Shown here: piece after piece, positions 16,710 through 24,883 of the stretch
Position numbering within the stretch: the stretch's first letter is position 1
Layout: each line of letters starts with the position of its first letter
Assembly: GCA_965238045.1 (NCBI GenBank)
Contig: CBDEGU010000012.1
Coordinates: 496,001 to 560,000 of the forward strand
DNA length: 64,000 nt
From: CBDEGU01 sp965238045
GTDB lineage: Bacteria; Acidobacteriota; Terriglobia; Bryobacterales; UBA6623
Direction of reading: 5' to 3'
Program-made: the position numbers and the translations under genes
The notes under the pieces: model-generated
The model's database searches: none
Seen by the model: the letters and a program-made list of their open reading frames with translations, nothing else
Told to the model about the DNA's origin: nothing

Positions 16710-18017
16710 CTATTTGCGCAGGTCGACGGCTACTAAAAGGTTTTCGTTGCGGGCGTAGAGAATGCCGTTGGCCAGGGCAGGGAAGGCTCGCACGACGCCG
16801 CCGAGGATCTTCGCCTGGTTGAGAATTTTGAAGCGGGCCGGCGAAGCCTCGGCCATGATCAGCCGGCCATCTTCGGCCAAGATGAGCAGGCGGCCGCCGG
16901 CGAGTGTGACGCTGCCGGCGCGGAAGCCGGTGTGACTCCAGCGCACCGAGCCGTCGCGAACATTGATGCAGCGCAGCGCCTGTCCGTATTCCTGGCGTCC
17001 GTGGAAGCCATAGAGGAAACCCTTGTGATGGACGCTTGTTGCGTAGTGATTTGAGAGGGCATCTCCCGAGGACCAGAGGGTCTCAAGCTTCCCTCCGCTG
17101 GGTTTGAGCAGCACGGCGCCGGTGCCGTAGCTGGCGGAAAGGAATACGGACTCGCCGATCAGCAGGGGCAGGGCGGCGTTGACCGTCGCGCGACTGCGGG
17201 AGCGCCATCGCTTGGCGAAGGCGATCTCGCCAGTTTCCGGGTCGGCCACTTGCAGGCCCTGGCGGGTGAAGAAGAGGATACGGCGGCGTCCGGCGAAGCG
17301 GGCGGCGACGGGCGATGAGTAGCCGGCCTCGTCGCCGGTGGCGGTCCACAAGACGCGGCCGCTGTCTTTGTCGAAGGCAACAAGTCCGGCGTTATCGGGG
17401 CCGCCGACGTTCAGGAACAGGCGGGAGCCATCGACAAGCGGAGAACAAACGGCTCCGAAAAATCCCTTGGGGACGTTGAATTTCCGGTGCGTATCCAGGC
17501 TCCAGACTTTCTTGCCGTCGGCGAGCCGCAGGCAGTGCAGAACGCCCTCGGCGCCGAAGGTGTAGACCTGCCCGCCGGTGACCGCCGGACTGGCCTTCGG
17601 TCCGGGGTCGAATCCGAAATCGTCGCGGTAGGTGGTGGGGTAGCGGTAAGTCCAGCGGCTGCCGCCGTCGCGGAGATGGAGCGCCTCGACGACTTCCTCC
17701 TCGCCCAGGCGGTGAAAGAGAATGGCCGTGCCGTTCGCGACGACGACATTGCTGAATCCTCTGCCGACCTTCTTGCGCCAAAGAATCGGCGGTCCCGAGG
17801 CGGGCCAGCTTGCGGCGAGATCATCACTCTGATAGGTGCCGTCACGCCTTGGCCCAAGCATCCCGGGCCAGTCTTCGGCAAGGGCCGGCGTCGCGATGAG
17901 CAGGGGGATGGCGGCTAGGGATGCAAGCGAGCGGACCAAGAAGAAAACGAGGCCAGAAGAATGTTGAACGCGCCGCCGCGGCCGAAGGGATGCTGGCTTG
18001 GGGGGTGGCGGGAGCAA
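16710..18017 (-). CDS. exported PQQ-like beta-propeller protein
   Basis: The product is up to 435 residues with a signal peptide (LVRSLASLAAIPLLIATPAL, then AEDWPGMLGPRRDG). Repeating blades carry the W-containing PQQ motif in forms such as LHLRDGGSRWTYRYPTTY, LRLADGKKVWSLDTHRKF, FDKDSGRVLWTATGDEAG and INVRDGSVRWSHTGF. DWPGxxGPxRDG at the mature N-terminus is typical of the outer-membrane-biogenesis BamB-like / PQQ-repeat family common in Planctomycetes and acidobacteria. It lies tail to tail with the cytochrome lipoprotein, 25 bp apart. Whether it binds PQQ is unknown; many family members do not. Confidence 0.85.
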   Translation of the reverse strand: MLPPPPKPASLRPRRRVQHSSGLVFFLVRSLASLAAIPLLIATPALAEDWPGMLGPRRDGTYQSDDLAASWPASGPPILWRKKVGRGFSNVVVANGTAILFHRLGEEEVVEALHLRDGGSRWTYRYPTTYRDDFGFDPGPKASPAVTGGQVYTFGAEGVLHCLRLADGKKVWSLDTHRKFNVPKGFFGAVCSPLVDGSRLFLNVGGPDNAGLVAFDKDSGRVLWTATGDEAGYSSPVAARFAGRRRILFFTRQGLQVADPETGEIAFAKRWRSRSRATVNAALPLLIGESVFLSASYGTGAVLLKPSGGKLETLWSSGDALSNHYATSVHHKGFLYGFHGRQEYGQALRCINVRDGSVRWSHTGFRAGSVTLAGGRLLILAEDGRLIMAEASPARFKILNQAKILGGVVRAFPALANGILYARNENLLVAVDLRK

Positions 18018-18086
18018 GACCTCATCATGCCAGGCCGCGGGCCTGATGGGCGGAGTGCAGGTTCGAGCTGCCGAAGGACTATGCCT

Positions 18087-18166
18087 CTATTCTTCGCATG
18101 CCACTGCTATTCTTCGCATGCCACTGCTATTCTTCGCATGCTGCTGCTACTCTTCGGATGCCGCCG
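18087..18166. repeat. 20-bp tandem repeat overlapping the 3' end of the PilZ gene
   Basis: Four units of 20 bp follow each other (CTATTCTTCGCATGCCACTG twice, then two diverged units). The fourth unit contains the last codons and TAG stop of the PilZ gene on the minus strand. Each earlier unit keeps the CTA, so the sequence looks like repeated duplication of the gene's own stop-codon region. No further function is visible. Confidence 0.8.
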
Positions 18167-18836
18167 GACCCTTGGCGTAGGGCCGGCCGATCACTTCGAT
18201 TTCGAGCAAATACCTGCCGTCATGCGGCTCGGCCTTCCGTGCAGTAGCCAGGCATTCGAGACGGCCGCCCGAGAGGCGAATCACTGTCCCCTCGGGAATG
18301 ATTTCGGGGACGAATATGCGCATGGTGTTTTCCGAAGTATCTTGCAGGTCGGCCTCAATGCTGTGTATGTTTCCGGTCTCGAGATCGGGCCACTGCAGTA
18401 CGACCGAGTCCTGCTCGGGTTGTTTGCCGGACTTCGTGCGAGGCTCGGGCAGGAAGAACAAGCCGATCACGTACTGGTCGCCGTCCTTGCGAGAGTGGCG
18501 AACAACCACTTTCACTTGCATGACCTGGCCGACCGAGATCAGCGCGTTTTCGCCGACTTCGAGCGGGCGGGAGAGCGCCAGCGCCAGCCCGGTTTTCGAG
18601 TAGTCGATGATCTGGCCTTCCATCTGCTGCTCTCGGAGTTCCCCGGCAGACCAGCAGATCTTGGCTACGCCACCGCCCGCGTATCGGCGCTGGTAACGAC
18701 GCTCGTCGGAGGGTTCCCCGGCGATGGCCGCTGCAAACTTGGAAAACTCGGACTCGCTCAGACTCATGTCCAGACCATAGATAGTCGGCGATCTCCAGTC
18801 ACCGGGACCAAGCCCCAAGACATAGGCTGCATTCAT
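18147..18836 (-). CDS. PilZ-domain protein
   Basis: The 229-residue product starts MNAAYVLGLGPGDW. It contains the first PilZ c-di-GMP signature in ERRYQRRYAGG (R-x3-R type) and the second, D-x-S-x-x-G, in IIDYSKTGLALAL, followed by a beta-barrel-like stretch (LISVGQVMQVKVVVRHSRKD, GLFFLPEPR). PilZ proteins bind cyclic di-GMP and often control motility or exopolysaccharide. The start is uncertain: MSLSESEF at 18767 is an alternative, and neither has a strong ribosome binding site. The rve-type IS begins 32 bp upstream and has replaced the native promoter, so expression may be altered. The only flagellar genes seen lie 34 kb away. Confidence 0.8.
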   Translation of the reverse strand: MNAAYVLGLGPGDWRSPTIYGLDMSLSESEFSKFAAAIAGEPSDERRYQRRYAGGGVAKICWSAGELREQQMEGQIIDYSKTGLALALSRPLEVGENALISVGQVMQVKVVVRHSRKDGDQYVIGLFFLPEPRTKSGKQPEQDSVVLQWPDLETGNIHSIEADLQDTSENTMRIFVPEIIPEGTVIRLSGGRLECLATARKAEPHDGRYLLEIEVIGRPYAKGPAASEE

Positions 18837-18867
18837 CTTAATACAACATCTTAGTGCAAGAGGGCAA

Positions 18868-20475
18868 GAGAGTTGTCCAATACAAGATGATCCTGAAAGG
18901 GGGGAGTATTTCCAACACAAGATGATCCTGAAAGCGACCAAGGAGGGAGGAGGGACACTGCGGGTGAATGCACATCATCATGCAGAAAGTCGAATGTCTC
19001 ACGCTAGAGCAGATGCGGGAGTTCCTAGCGGCCAGCGAAGAGCTGGTTTTCACTCTGTCGGGCCGCGGCGAGATCTACAATCTGGTCGAGCGCACCCTTG
19101 GCAGGCAGCAGTATCTCGGGTTGCCCAAGAAAGACAAAGGGGTCGTGCGCCACTATTTAAGCAGGCTGAGCGGACGCAGTCTGCCGCAGATCACTCGCCT
19201 GATTGGGCAGTATCGCCAGCAGGGCGCGGTGCGGCTGAGACAGCCGCGGCGGCGGCGTTTTCCGGTCCGCTACACGCCCGGCGACATCGCCTTGCTGGCA
19301 GCAGCCGACGCGGCGCACGAAGGGCTCTCGGGCCCGGCGGTGCGGCGCATTCTGTGGCGGGAATACAACGTCTATCACAAGGAGGCCTATCAGCGGCTGG
19401 CGGAGATTTCTTCCTCCCACATCTACAACTTGCGGCGCGGGGCGGCCTATCGCCAGCACCACGTCCATCACACCAGCACCCGCGCCCGCGCCGTGGGCAT
19501 TGGCGAGCGCCGCAAGCCCGACCATCGCGGCCGGCCGGGCTACTTGCGGGTCGATACCGTGCATCAGGGCGACACCTCCACCCGCCGGGGGCTCCACCAT
19601 ATCAACGCCGTCGACGCGGTGACGCAGTGGCAGACGGTGGGCTGCTGCCAGACGATCTCGGAATCGCATTTGATCCCGGTTTTAGAGGCCATGCTGCATC
19701 AGTACCCTTTCCGCATCGAGGGGTTTCATTCCGACAACGGCTCGGAGTTTCTCAATTACCGGGTCGAGAAATTGTTGAACAAACTGCTGGTGGGGGAGTT
19801 CACCAAGTCGCGGGCGCATCGCACAACCGACAACGCGTTGGTCGAGGGCAAGAATGGGGCGGTGGTGCGCAAACACATCGGACACGAACCGATCGGAGCC
19901 GAGCATGCCGAAGAGTTTCAGCGTTTCTACATGGCCGAGTTCAATCCCTACTTGAACTACCATCGCCCTTGCGGATTCGCCACCGTGGAGGTGGACGGGA
20001 AGGGCAAGCGGCGGCGCCGCTACCGGCTCGGAGACTACCGCACGCCCTACGAGAAGCTGCTTTCGCTCGATCAATGGGAAAGCTACTTGAAGCCCGGCGT
20101 CACGGCTGCTTTTCTGGAGCAGCAAGCCGGCCGGATGAGCGACACCGAGTGTGCGCTGCGGATGCAGCGGCGCAAGAGAGAACTGCTGGCCGCGAGCCGC
20201 TCGCGGTGGTAGGAGGGCACCGCGCAGCCGGGACCTTCGCTCGCCCTCCGGGCTCCCTGCGGCCCGGCTGCGCGCGGAGGGAAACGGCGGCACGGGGTGA
20301 GAGCAAACCCATGGACAGAAACGTGGCCGCGGACCTGGAGCACGCTCCAGATGAGCGTCCCCCTGCGCCCTCACAGCCCCCTCGCCCCTGCCCCCTAGAA
20401 AGGAGATCGCTACCCACCCCTGCACCCTTACCCACCCAGACCCGTTTCAGGATCATTCTTGGATTGGAAAATGCT
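18868..20475 (+). mobile_element. insertion sequence with rve-type transposase, copy 2 (1608 bp)
   Basis: The second copy of the element at 882-2489, offset by exactly 17986 bp and in the same orientation. It ends 51 bp before a small palindrome-ended element at 20527. AGGGCAAG occurs just before the left end and again 2 bp after the right end, but the spacing does not fit a clean target duplication given the borders defined by copy 1. The two copies enclose about 16.4 kb and could act as a composite transposon or as sites for homologous deletion. Confidence 0.9.
18968..20212 (+). CDS. DDE transposase with rve (integrase core) domain
   Basis: This 414-residue transposase is the twin of that at 982-2226, with a single visible amino-acid difference (QQGA versus QQGT) and one silent change near GKGKRRRR. 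The catalytic residues lie in YLRVDTVHQGD, FHSDNGSEF and NALVEGKNG. It is intact. The last 263 bp of the element, after the stop, are non-coding in any convincing frame. Confidence 0.9.
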   Translation: MHIIMQKVECLTLEQMREFLAASEELVFTLSGRGEIYNLVERTLGRQQYLGLPKKDKGVVRHYLSRLSGRSLPQITRLIGQYRQQGAVRLRQPRRRRFPVRYTPGDIALLAAADAAHEGLSGPAVRRILWREYNVYHKEAYQRLAEISSSHIYNLRRGAAYRQHHVHHTSTRARAVGIGERRKPDHRGRPGYLRVDTVHQGDTSTRRGLHHINAVDAVTQWQTVGCCQTISESHLIPVLEAMLHQYPFRIEGFHSDNGSEFLNYRVEKLLNKLLVGEFTKSRAHRTTDNALVEGKNGAVVRKHIGHEPIGAEHAEEFQRFYMAEFNPYLNYHRPCGFATVEVDGKGKRRRRYRLGDYRTPYEKLLSLDQWESYLKPGVTAAFLEQQAGRMSDTECALRMQRRKRELLAASRSRW

Positions 20476-20526
20476 GCAAGGGCAAGTCCGGGGCGTTCGT
20501 GCACGCGGACGAACATGTCGCGCGGG

Positions 20527-20668
20527 CTAGAGCATTTTCAGGAATGACATAGACCACCCACGGGGGGTGCCAGATCGCCCCCAAACCGAGCCGCGCACGC
20601 AAGTAAGCGGTCTTGCGACGGAAACTCATCTTCGGATACGGGCTATACCATGACTGAAAATGCTCTAG
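20527..20668. mobile_element. MITE-like palindrome-ended element (142 bp, CTAG borders)
   Basis: The ends are perfect 15-bp inverted repeats, CTAGAGCATTTTCAG on the left and its complement CTGAAAATGCTCTAG on the right. The outermost CTAG could be a duplicated 4-bp target, as made by some IS5-family elements. The interior is non-coding and contains a GC-rich hairpin sequence (CCGAGCCGCGCACGCAAG, then AGCGGT) that resembles the units of the array at 51389-51516. No transposase is inside. The family is not identified. Confidence 0.7.
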
Positions 20669-20716
20669 CCGGACTTCTGCCACCGGCGGCCAGCGTACGA
20701 CTAAGATAGGGGAATC

Positions 20717-21019
20717 ATGAGAAATGTGGAAAAGCTGGCTCCAGAGGACATTCAGAGAGCGCTCGCCGATCTTCCAGCGTGGAGTGTTGCGGACGGTAAG
20801 CTGCATCGCGAATATCAGTTCAGCGATTTTGTGCACGCCTTCGGGTTCATGGCCTCGGCCGCGACCACGGCCGAAGCGATGGGACATCATCCGGAGTGGT
20901 CGAATGTGTATGGCCGGGTCGTGGTCGATCTGACGACCCACGACGCGGGAGGCATTACCTCGAAAGACCTCACCCTGGCCGCCAAATTTGAGGCGCTTGC
21001 GAAGAAGTTGCTGCCGTGA
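20717..21019 (+). CDS. phhB: 4a-hydroxytetrahydrobiopterin dehydratase (PCD/DCoH)
   Basis: The 100-residue product has the full pterin-4a-carbinolamine dehydratase layout: LAPEDIQRALADLPAWSV, the FSDFVHAFGFMASAATTAE helix, catalytic-site HHPEWSNVYGRVVVDLTTHD and a C-terminal helix. The enzyme recycles the carbinolamine made by aromatic-amino-acid hydroxylases; in many bacteria without such a hydroxylase it serves in molybdopterin or is moonlighting. No hydroxylase gene is nearby. Its stop overlaps the GTG start of pyk by four bases. Confidence 0.95.
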   Translation: MRNVEKLAPEDIQRALADLPAWSVADGKLHREYQFSDFVHAFGFMASAATTAEAMGHHPEWSNVYGRVVVDLTTHDAGGITSKDLTLAAKFEALAKKLLP

Positions 21020-22524
21020 CCCGGCCAGCGGCTGCCGCCGCCCGGCAAATGAGACGGACCAAGATCGTGGCCACTCTCGGACCGGCGTCGGGCGACGCTG
21101 GTGTGATTGGGGCGCTGCTCGATGCGGGGGTGAATGCGTTCCGGCTGAATTTCTCCCATGGGAACCACCAGACGCACACCGAAAATATCGCGCGGGTTCG
21201 GCAAGTTGCGGCCGAGCGCGGTGTCTTGGTGCCGCTGATCGCGGACCTGCAGGGTCCCAAGGTCCGGGTCGGCCGCTTCAAGAGCGGCGGGGCGGTTGAG
21301 CTTCGCACCGGAGAAGAGGTTCGCTTGACGCCGAACCCGGAGCCGGGCGACGCCGGAATCGTTCCGGTGGACTATCGCTCCCTGGCCCGCCATGTTTCGG
21401 CCGGCGCGCGGATTCTGCTCGATGACGGCTCGATCGAACTGAAAGTCCTGCGGATCGATGAGGCCGATGTCGTGTGCGCGATCGTCGCTGGCGGCCGGCT
21501 GGGAGAGCGCAAGGGAGTGAATATTCCTGGTTCGGCGCTTGATCTGCCGGCGCTGACGGCCAAAGATCGCCAGGATCTGCGCTTTGCCCTCGAAGCGGGC
21601 GTGGACTATATCGCCGTCTCGTTCGTGCGTCAGGCCAGTGACATTGCCGAAGCGCGGGAACTGGTGCGCGAAGCCGGCGCCGATGCCCACATCATCGCGA
21701 AACTAGAGAAGCCACAGGCACTCGACAATCTGGAAGCGATTCTCGGCGAGGCCGATGTCGTGATGGTGGCGCGCGGCGATCTTGGCGTCGAGTTGTCCCC
21801 TTGGAGGGTGCCGATCGAACAGAAGAGAATCATTGAAGCGGCGGCTCTTCGGCGGAAGCCGGTGATCACGGCGACCCAGATGCTCGAATCCATGATGACG
21901 AGCGTTTCGCCGACGCGCGCGGAGGCGAGCGATGTGGCCAACGCGGTGTTCGACGGTTCGGATGCCTTGATGTTGTCGGGCGAGACCGCCGTGGGCGGCT
22001 ACCCGGTCGAGTCAGTCCGCATGATGAGCCGCATCATCGGCGCGGCGGAGGAAAAACTGGTGGGCACCTCGCTGCCGCCGCCGGTCAGCGAGGCGGGCGA
22101 GGAGGGCGAGGAGGCCGATCTCTCCGACGCGGTAGCCGGCGGAGCGGTGCGGCTGGCCGAACGGGTTGGCGCGCGCTGTGTCGTCGTGTACTCGCAGAGC
22201 GGATTCACGGCGCGCTTGATATCCAAGCACCGTCCCCGGAGTTCGCTCATCTTGGGCCTTTCGTCCGATGTGTCCACTTGCAGACGAATGGAGTTGTACT
22301 GGGGGGTGCGGACGCAGGTGATCGGCCTGGTAGATCACACCGACGCGCTTGCCCTGGTGGCCGACGCATTGCTTGCCAAGCTCGGTTGGGCCGAGAAAGG
22401 CGATCTGATCTGCATTACGGCCGGAACGCCGCTGCAACTGCCCGGCAAGACGAATCTCATCAAACTGCACCGCGTCGGCGATGCATCATTAGAGGATTTT
22501 CTGAAGTCCTCTGGACGGGGTTAG
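21016..22524 (+). CDS. pyk: pyruvate kinase
   Basis: The 502-residue product carries all the main pyruvate kinase blocks: MRRTKIVATLGPASGD, FRLNFSHGNHQTH, the K+/Mg site VMVARGDLGVELSPWRVPI, ITATQMLESMMTSVSPTRAE and DVANAVFDGSDALMLSGETA. The C-terminal regulatory domain is present. It catalyses the last step of glycolysis, making ATP and pyruvate. GTG 21016 overlaps the phhB stop (GTGA); ATG 21049 (MRRTKIV) is an alternative start that matches the usual family N-terminus better. The pairing with phhB is unusual but the overlap argues for one transcript. Confidence 0.97.
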   Translation: MTRPAAAAARQMRRTKIVATLGPASGDAGVIGALLDAGVNAFRLNFSHGNHQTHTENIARVRQVAAERGVLVPLIADLQGPKVRVGRFKSGGAVELRTGEEVRLTPNPEPGDAGIVPVDYRSLARHVSAGARILLDDGSIELKVLRIDEADVVCAIVAGGRLGERKGVNIPGSALDLPALTAKDRQDLRFALEAGVDYIAVSFVRQASDIAEARELVREAGADAHIIAKLEKPQALDNLEAILGEADVVMVARGDLGVELSPWRVPIEQKRIIEAAALRRKPVITATQMLESMMTSVSPTRAEASDVANAVFDGSDALMLSGETAVGGYPVESVRMMSRIIGAAEEKLVGTSLPPPVSEAGEEGEEADLSDAVAGGAVRLAERVGARCVVVYSQSGFTARLISKHRPRSSLILGLSSDVSTCRRMELYWGVRTQVIGLVDHTDALALVADALLAKLGWAEKGDLICITAGTPLQLPGKTNLIKLHRVGDASLEDFLKSSGRG

Positions 22525-22539
22525 CCACCCTGTGCCGGG

Positions 22540-22644
22540 ATGGCCAAAACGGTAATCTTGGTTAAGACCTTTGTGGGCGCCAGCAGCAACGCCGTGCGCA
22601 AGCAGGTCTGGACGGCGCTGATCGCGATGCTGCTGCTGCGCTAG
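22540..22644 (+). pseudogene. IS4-family transposase C-terminal remnant
   Basis: A 34-codon open stretch reads KTFVGASSNAVRKQVWTALI followed by AMLLLR and a stop. This matches the tail of IS4-type DDE transposases (K-T-F-x-G-x-S-x-N-A-V-x-x-Q-x-W-x-A-L). No upstream transposase sequence or inverted repeats remain. It is a short scar of an old insertion between pyk and the MBL gene. Confidence 0.65.
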
Positions 22645-22741
22645 TTGCAGTTACGGGTGAGATTCAATGGGTCGTTGTCGAATCTGGCAGCAGTTATTCA
22701 TATGAACTAGCCTGCATGTCTCACCATCTTGGGGGTCCATA

Positions 22742-24328
22742 ATGAACACACTTCGGATTCTGGCTGCTCTCCTGATGCTCGCCCCCGCCACGGCCCAACA
22801 ACCTGCCCCCGGCCACCTCGATCCTCTGCCCGTCCTAAGGGCCGCGGCCAGAGCCATGGGAACCGGCAGGTTGAAATGCGTCACGTTCTCGGGCACGGGG
22901 TACTCAGGCAAGGTTGGGCAGAACGTCACGCAGAATACCGACTGGCCGCGCGGCGAGCCGCTCGCCAGCTACACCCGTACCATCAACTATGAAGCCCGTT
23001 CTTCCGTCGAGACTTTTGAGCGCCAGCCCGGCATGAACCCGCGCTCCTGGAAGTACGGCGCCGGCTGGCTCGGAGGGACGCCGCTGCAGCGGAACGAGAG
23101 GCAGACCTTCGCCGTCAGCGGCGGCTACGCCTGGCACATTGACGGCGAACGCGGCAGCCCCATTCCCGCCCCGGCGCAAGCCGAACTCTGGCAACTCGAC
23201 ATCTGGCTCAATCCGCCGGGCTTCATCAAGGCCGCCCTGGCCCCCGGCGCGAACCCCACCGCTATCTGGCGATGGGAGATGGCCGAGAGCGGCCGCGACG
23301 GCGCCACGACCAGCGGCATCGAGAAGATCGTCGTCGTCTCCGCCACCGTCCTCGGCAAGTACCGTGTGAACGCCACCATCAACAGCCAAAACCTGATTCA
23401 AAGGATTCAGACTTGGGTTCCCGATCCGGTCCTCGGCGACATGAACTACGAGCACGAATACACCCAGTGGCATGACATCAACGGCATCAAGTTCCCCGCC
23501 GGATGGCATCACCATGACGGCTGGGACGACGAGCGGCGGTTCCCCGTCATCAGCGGCGGCCATAACAGTTTTGGTGGCACGTTCGCCGACATCAAACCAA
23601 ACGCCTGCGGCGAACCCCTCACCGTCCCCAGCGCCGTCCTTCAGTACAAGCCTCCCGCCCCCCGAGTGGAAGCCATGAGACTCGCTGAAGGAGTGTGGCT
23701 CCTCGGCGGTTCAACACACAACAGCGTGGCGGTTGCATTCGACAAGTTCGTTGTCGTTGTCGAAGCGCCGCTCGGCGAAGAACGCTCGCTTGTGGTTATC
23801 GAGAAAATCGTCAAGCTTGTCCCGAACAAGCCAATCCGCTTCATCGTGAACACGCACGCCCACTACGACCATCTCGGTGGATTGCGCGCCTACCTCCACA
23901 TCGGGGCTACCGTTGTTACGCACCAGCGCAATCGGCTTTTTTATGAAACCGAGCTGCTGAACTACGTGCCGCGGACCTTGAAGCCCGACATGATGTCGCT
24001 CTATCCGCCGACCGAGATTTCCGAGGGCTACACGATGGAGGACGTGGATGAGAAGTATGTCATCAGCGATGGAACGCGCTCTCTGGAAATGTATTACGTC
24101 CAGGGACTAGCGTCACACGTCGAAGGCATGTTGATGGCCTACCTGCCGAAAGAGCAAATCCTCATCGAAGCCGATCTCTACGAGCCGTCCGCCACCCAAC
24201 CGACCGCCACGAACAAAGCCTTCTTCGACAATGTGCGGCAGATTGGCCTCGACGTGGTTACGATCGCCCCGCTCCACGGTCAGCCCGTCCCGTGGAGCGA
24301 TTTCCTAAAAGTCGTCGGCAAGATGTGA
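22742..24328 (+). CDS. exported MBL-fold metallo-hydrolase
   Basis: The 528-residue product has a signal peptide (MNTLRILAALLMLAPATA). The N-terminal 270 residues are a beta-rich region seen in related exported proteins (FSGTGYSGKVGQNVTQNTDW). The metallo-beta-lactamase domain starts near residue 300 (VWLLGGSTHNSVAVAF) with the metal motif NTHAHYDHLGGLRAY and later EADLYEPSA and APLHGQPVPW. The family covers many hydrolases (lactonases, quinoprotein relay enzymes and others), so the substrate is open. GGGGGTCC precedes the ATG. The stop is followed by about 550 bp without a gene. Confidence 0.85.
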   Translation: MNTLRILAALLMLAPATAQQPAPGHLDPLPVLRAAARAMGTGRLKCVTFSGTGYSGKVGQNVTQNTDWPRGEPLASYTRTINYEARSSVETFERQPGMNPRSWKYGAGWLGGTPLQRNERQTFAVSGGYAWHIDGERGSPIPAPAQAELWQLDIWLNPPGFIKAALAPGANPTAIWRWEMAESGRDGATTSGIEKIVVVSATVLGKYRVNATINSQNLIQRIQTWVPDPVLGDMNYEHEYTQWHDINGIKFPAGWHHHDGWDDERRFPVISGGHNSFGGTFADIKPNACGEPLTVPSAVLQYKPPAPRVEAMRLAEGVWLLGGSTHNSVAVAFDKFVVVVEAPLGEERSLVVIEKIVKLVPNKPIRFIVNTHAHYDHLGGLRAYLHIGATVVTHQRNRLFYETELLNYVPRTLKPDMMSLYPPTEISEGYTMEDVDEKYVISDGTRSLEMYYVQGLASHVEGMLMAYLPKEQILIEADLYEPSATQPTATNKAFFDNVRQIGLDVVTIAPLHGQPVPWSDFLKVVGKM

Positions 24329-24883
24329 GGTGTGCGCACAGCAGCGCTGAAGTTCTTCTACAGCCAGACACTCGAGCTGGAACTGGCGCCGCGAGCCGGG
24401 GTACATAGCCGGTCCTGAGCCGGCATCCTCCAGCGTCCCGCATCGACAATGCGACGGCCTGCCTTACCACTGCTTCTCTCCACCGCTCTTCGCCCGCCGC
24501 ACGGTCGATACGGTCCTAAGGTGTTCTCGCCATCTGTCCTTCTGCGGTACTATTCCGTCAGGTCGGGGCGGGGCCAGGCTCGGATAGCTCAACCTAAACG
24601 CACCAATAGTAATTAGCAGGAGCCAGTGTGACGGCGCGGCGATTGAAGTTGAGTCCTTCAAAGTTCGACGGTTGGCTTGGGCCGCGCTCGAAGCCCAGTG
24701 CACGGGAGGATCGAACGTGACACAGGCGAGGGGACTGTCGCACCGCGGCCCGGACACGGCTACCCTTTCCCTGCCGGGATGGCCAAAATAGAAATCCGGG
24801 TTCGAGAGGGAACACACGCTCGGGTGCTATGCTCTGGTTTCGTTCGACGGGTTTGCGAAGAGGCACAATCAATGGAGTTTAGG
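24329..24883. other. 555-bp stretch without a supported gene
   Basis: No reading frame here has a start, codon pattern and family match together. Around 24769 it contains TGCCGGGATGGCCAAAA, a 17-bp string also found with one or two changes beside the IS4 remnant at 22532-22549, so part of it may be old insertion-sequence debris. The last 40 bp act as leader for the amidohydrolase. Confidence 0.5.

Noticed and set aside
882..20475. Calling the 19.6-kb segment a composite transposon
   Set aside because: No matching target duplication was found at the outer ends, and the enclosed genes are ordinary chromosomal types. It was kept only as a possibility.
24677..24883. Longer N-terminus for the amidohydrolase starting at 24677
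   Set aside because: The extra 69 residues look non-coding and would bury the signal peptide; GGAG before ATG 24884 fits better.
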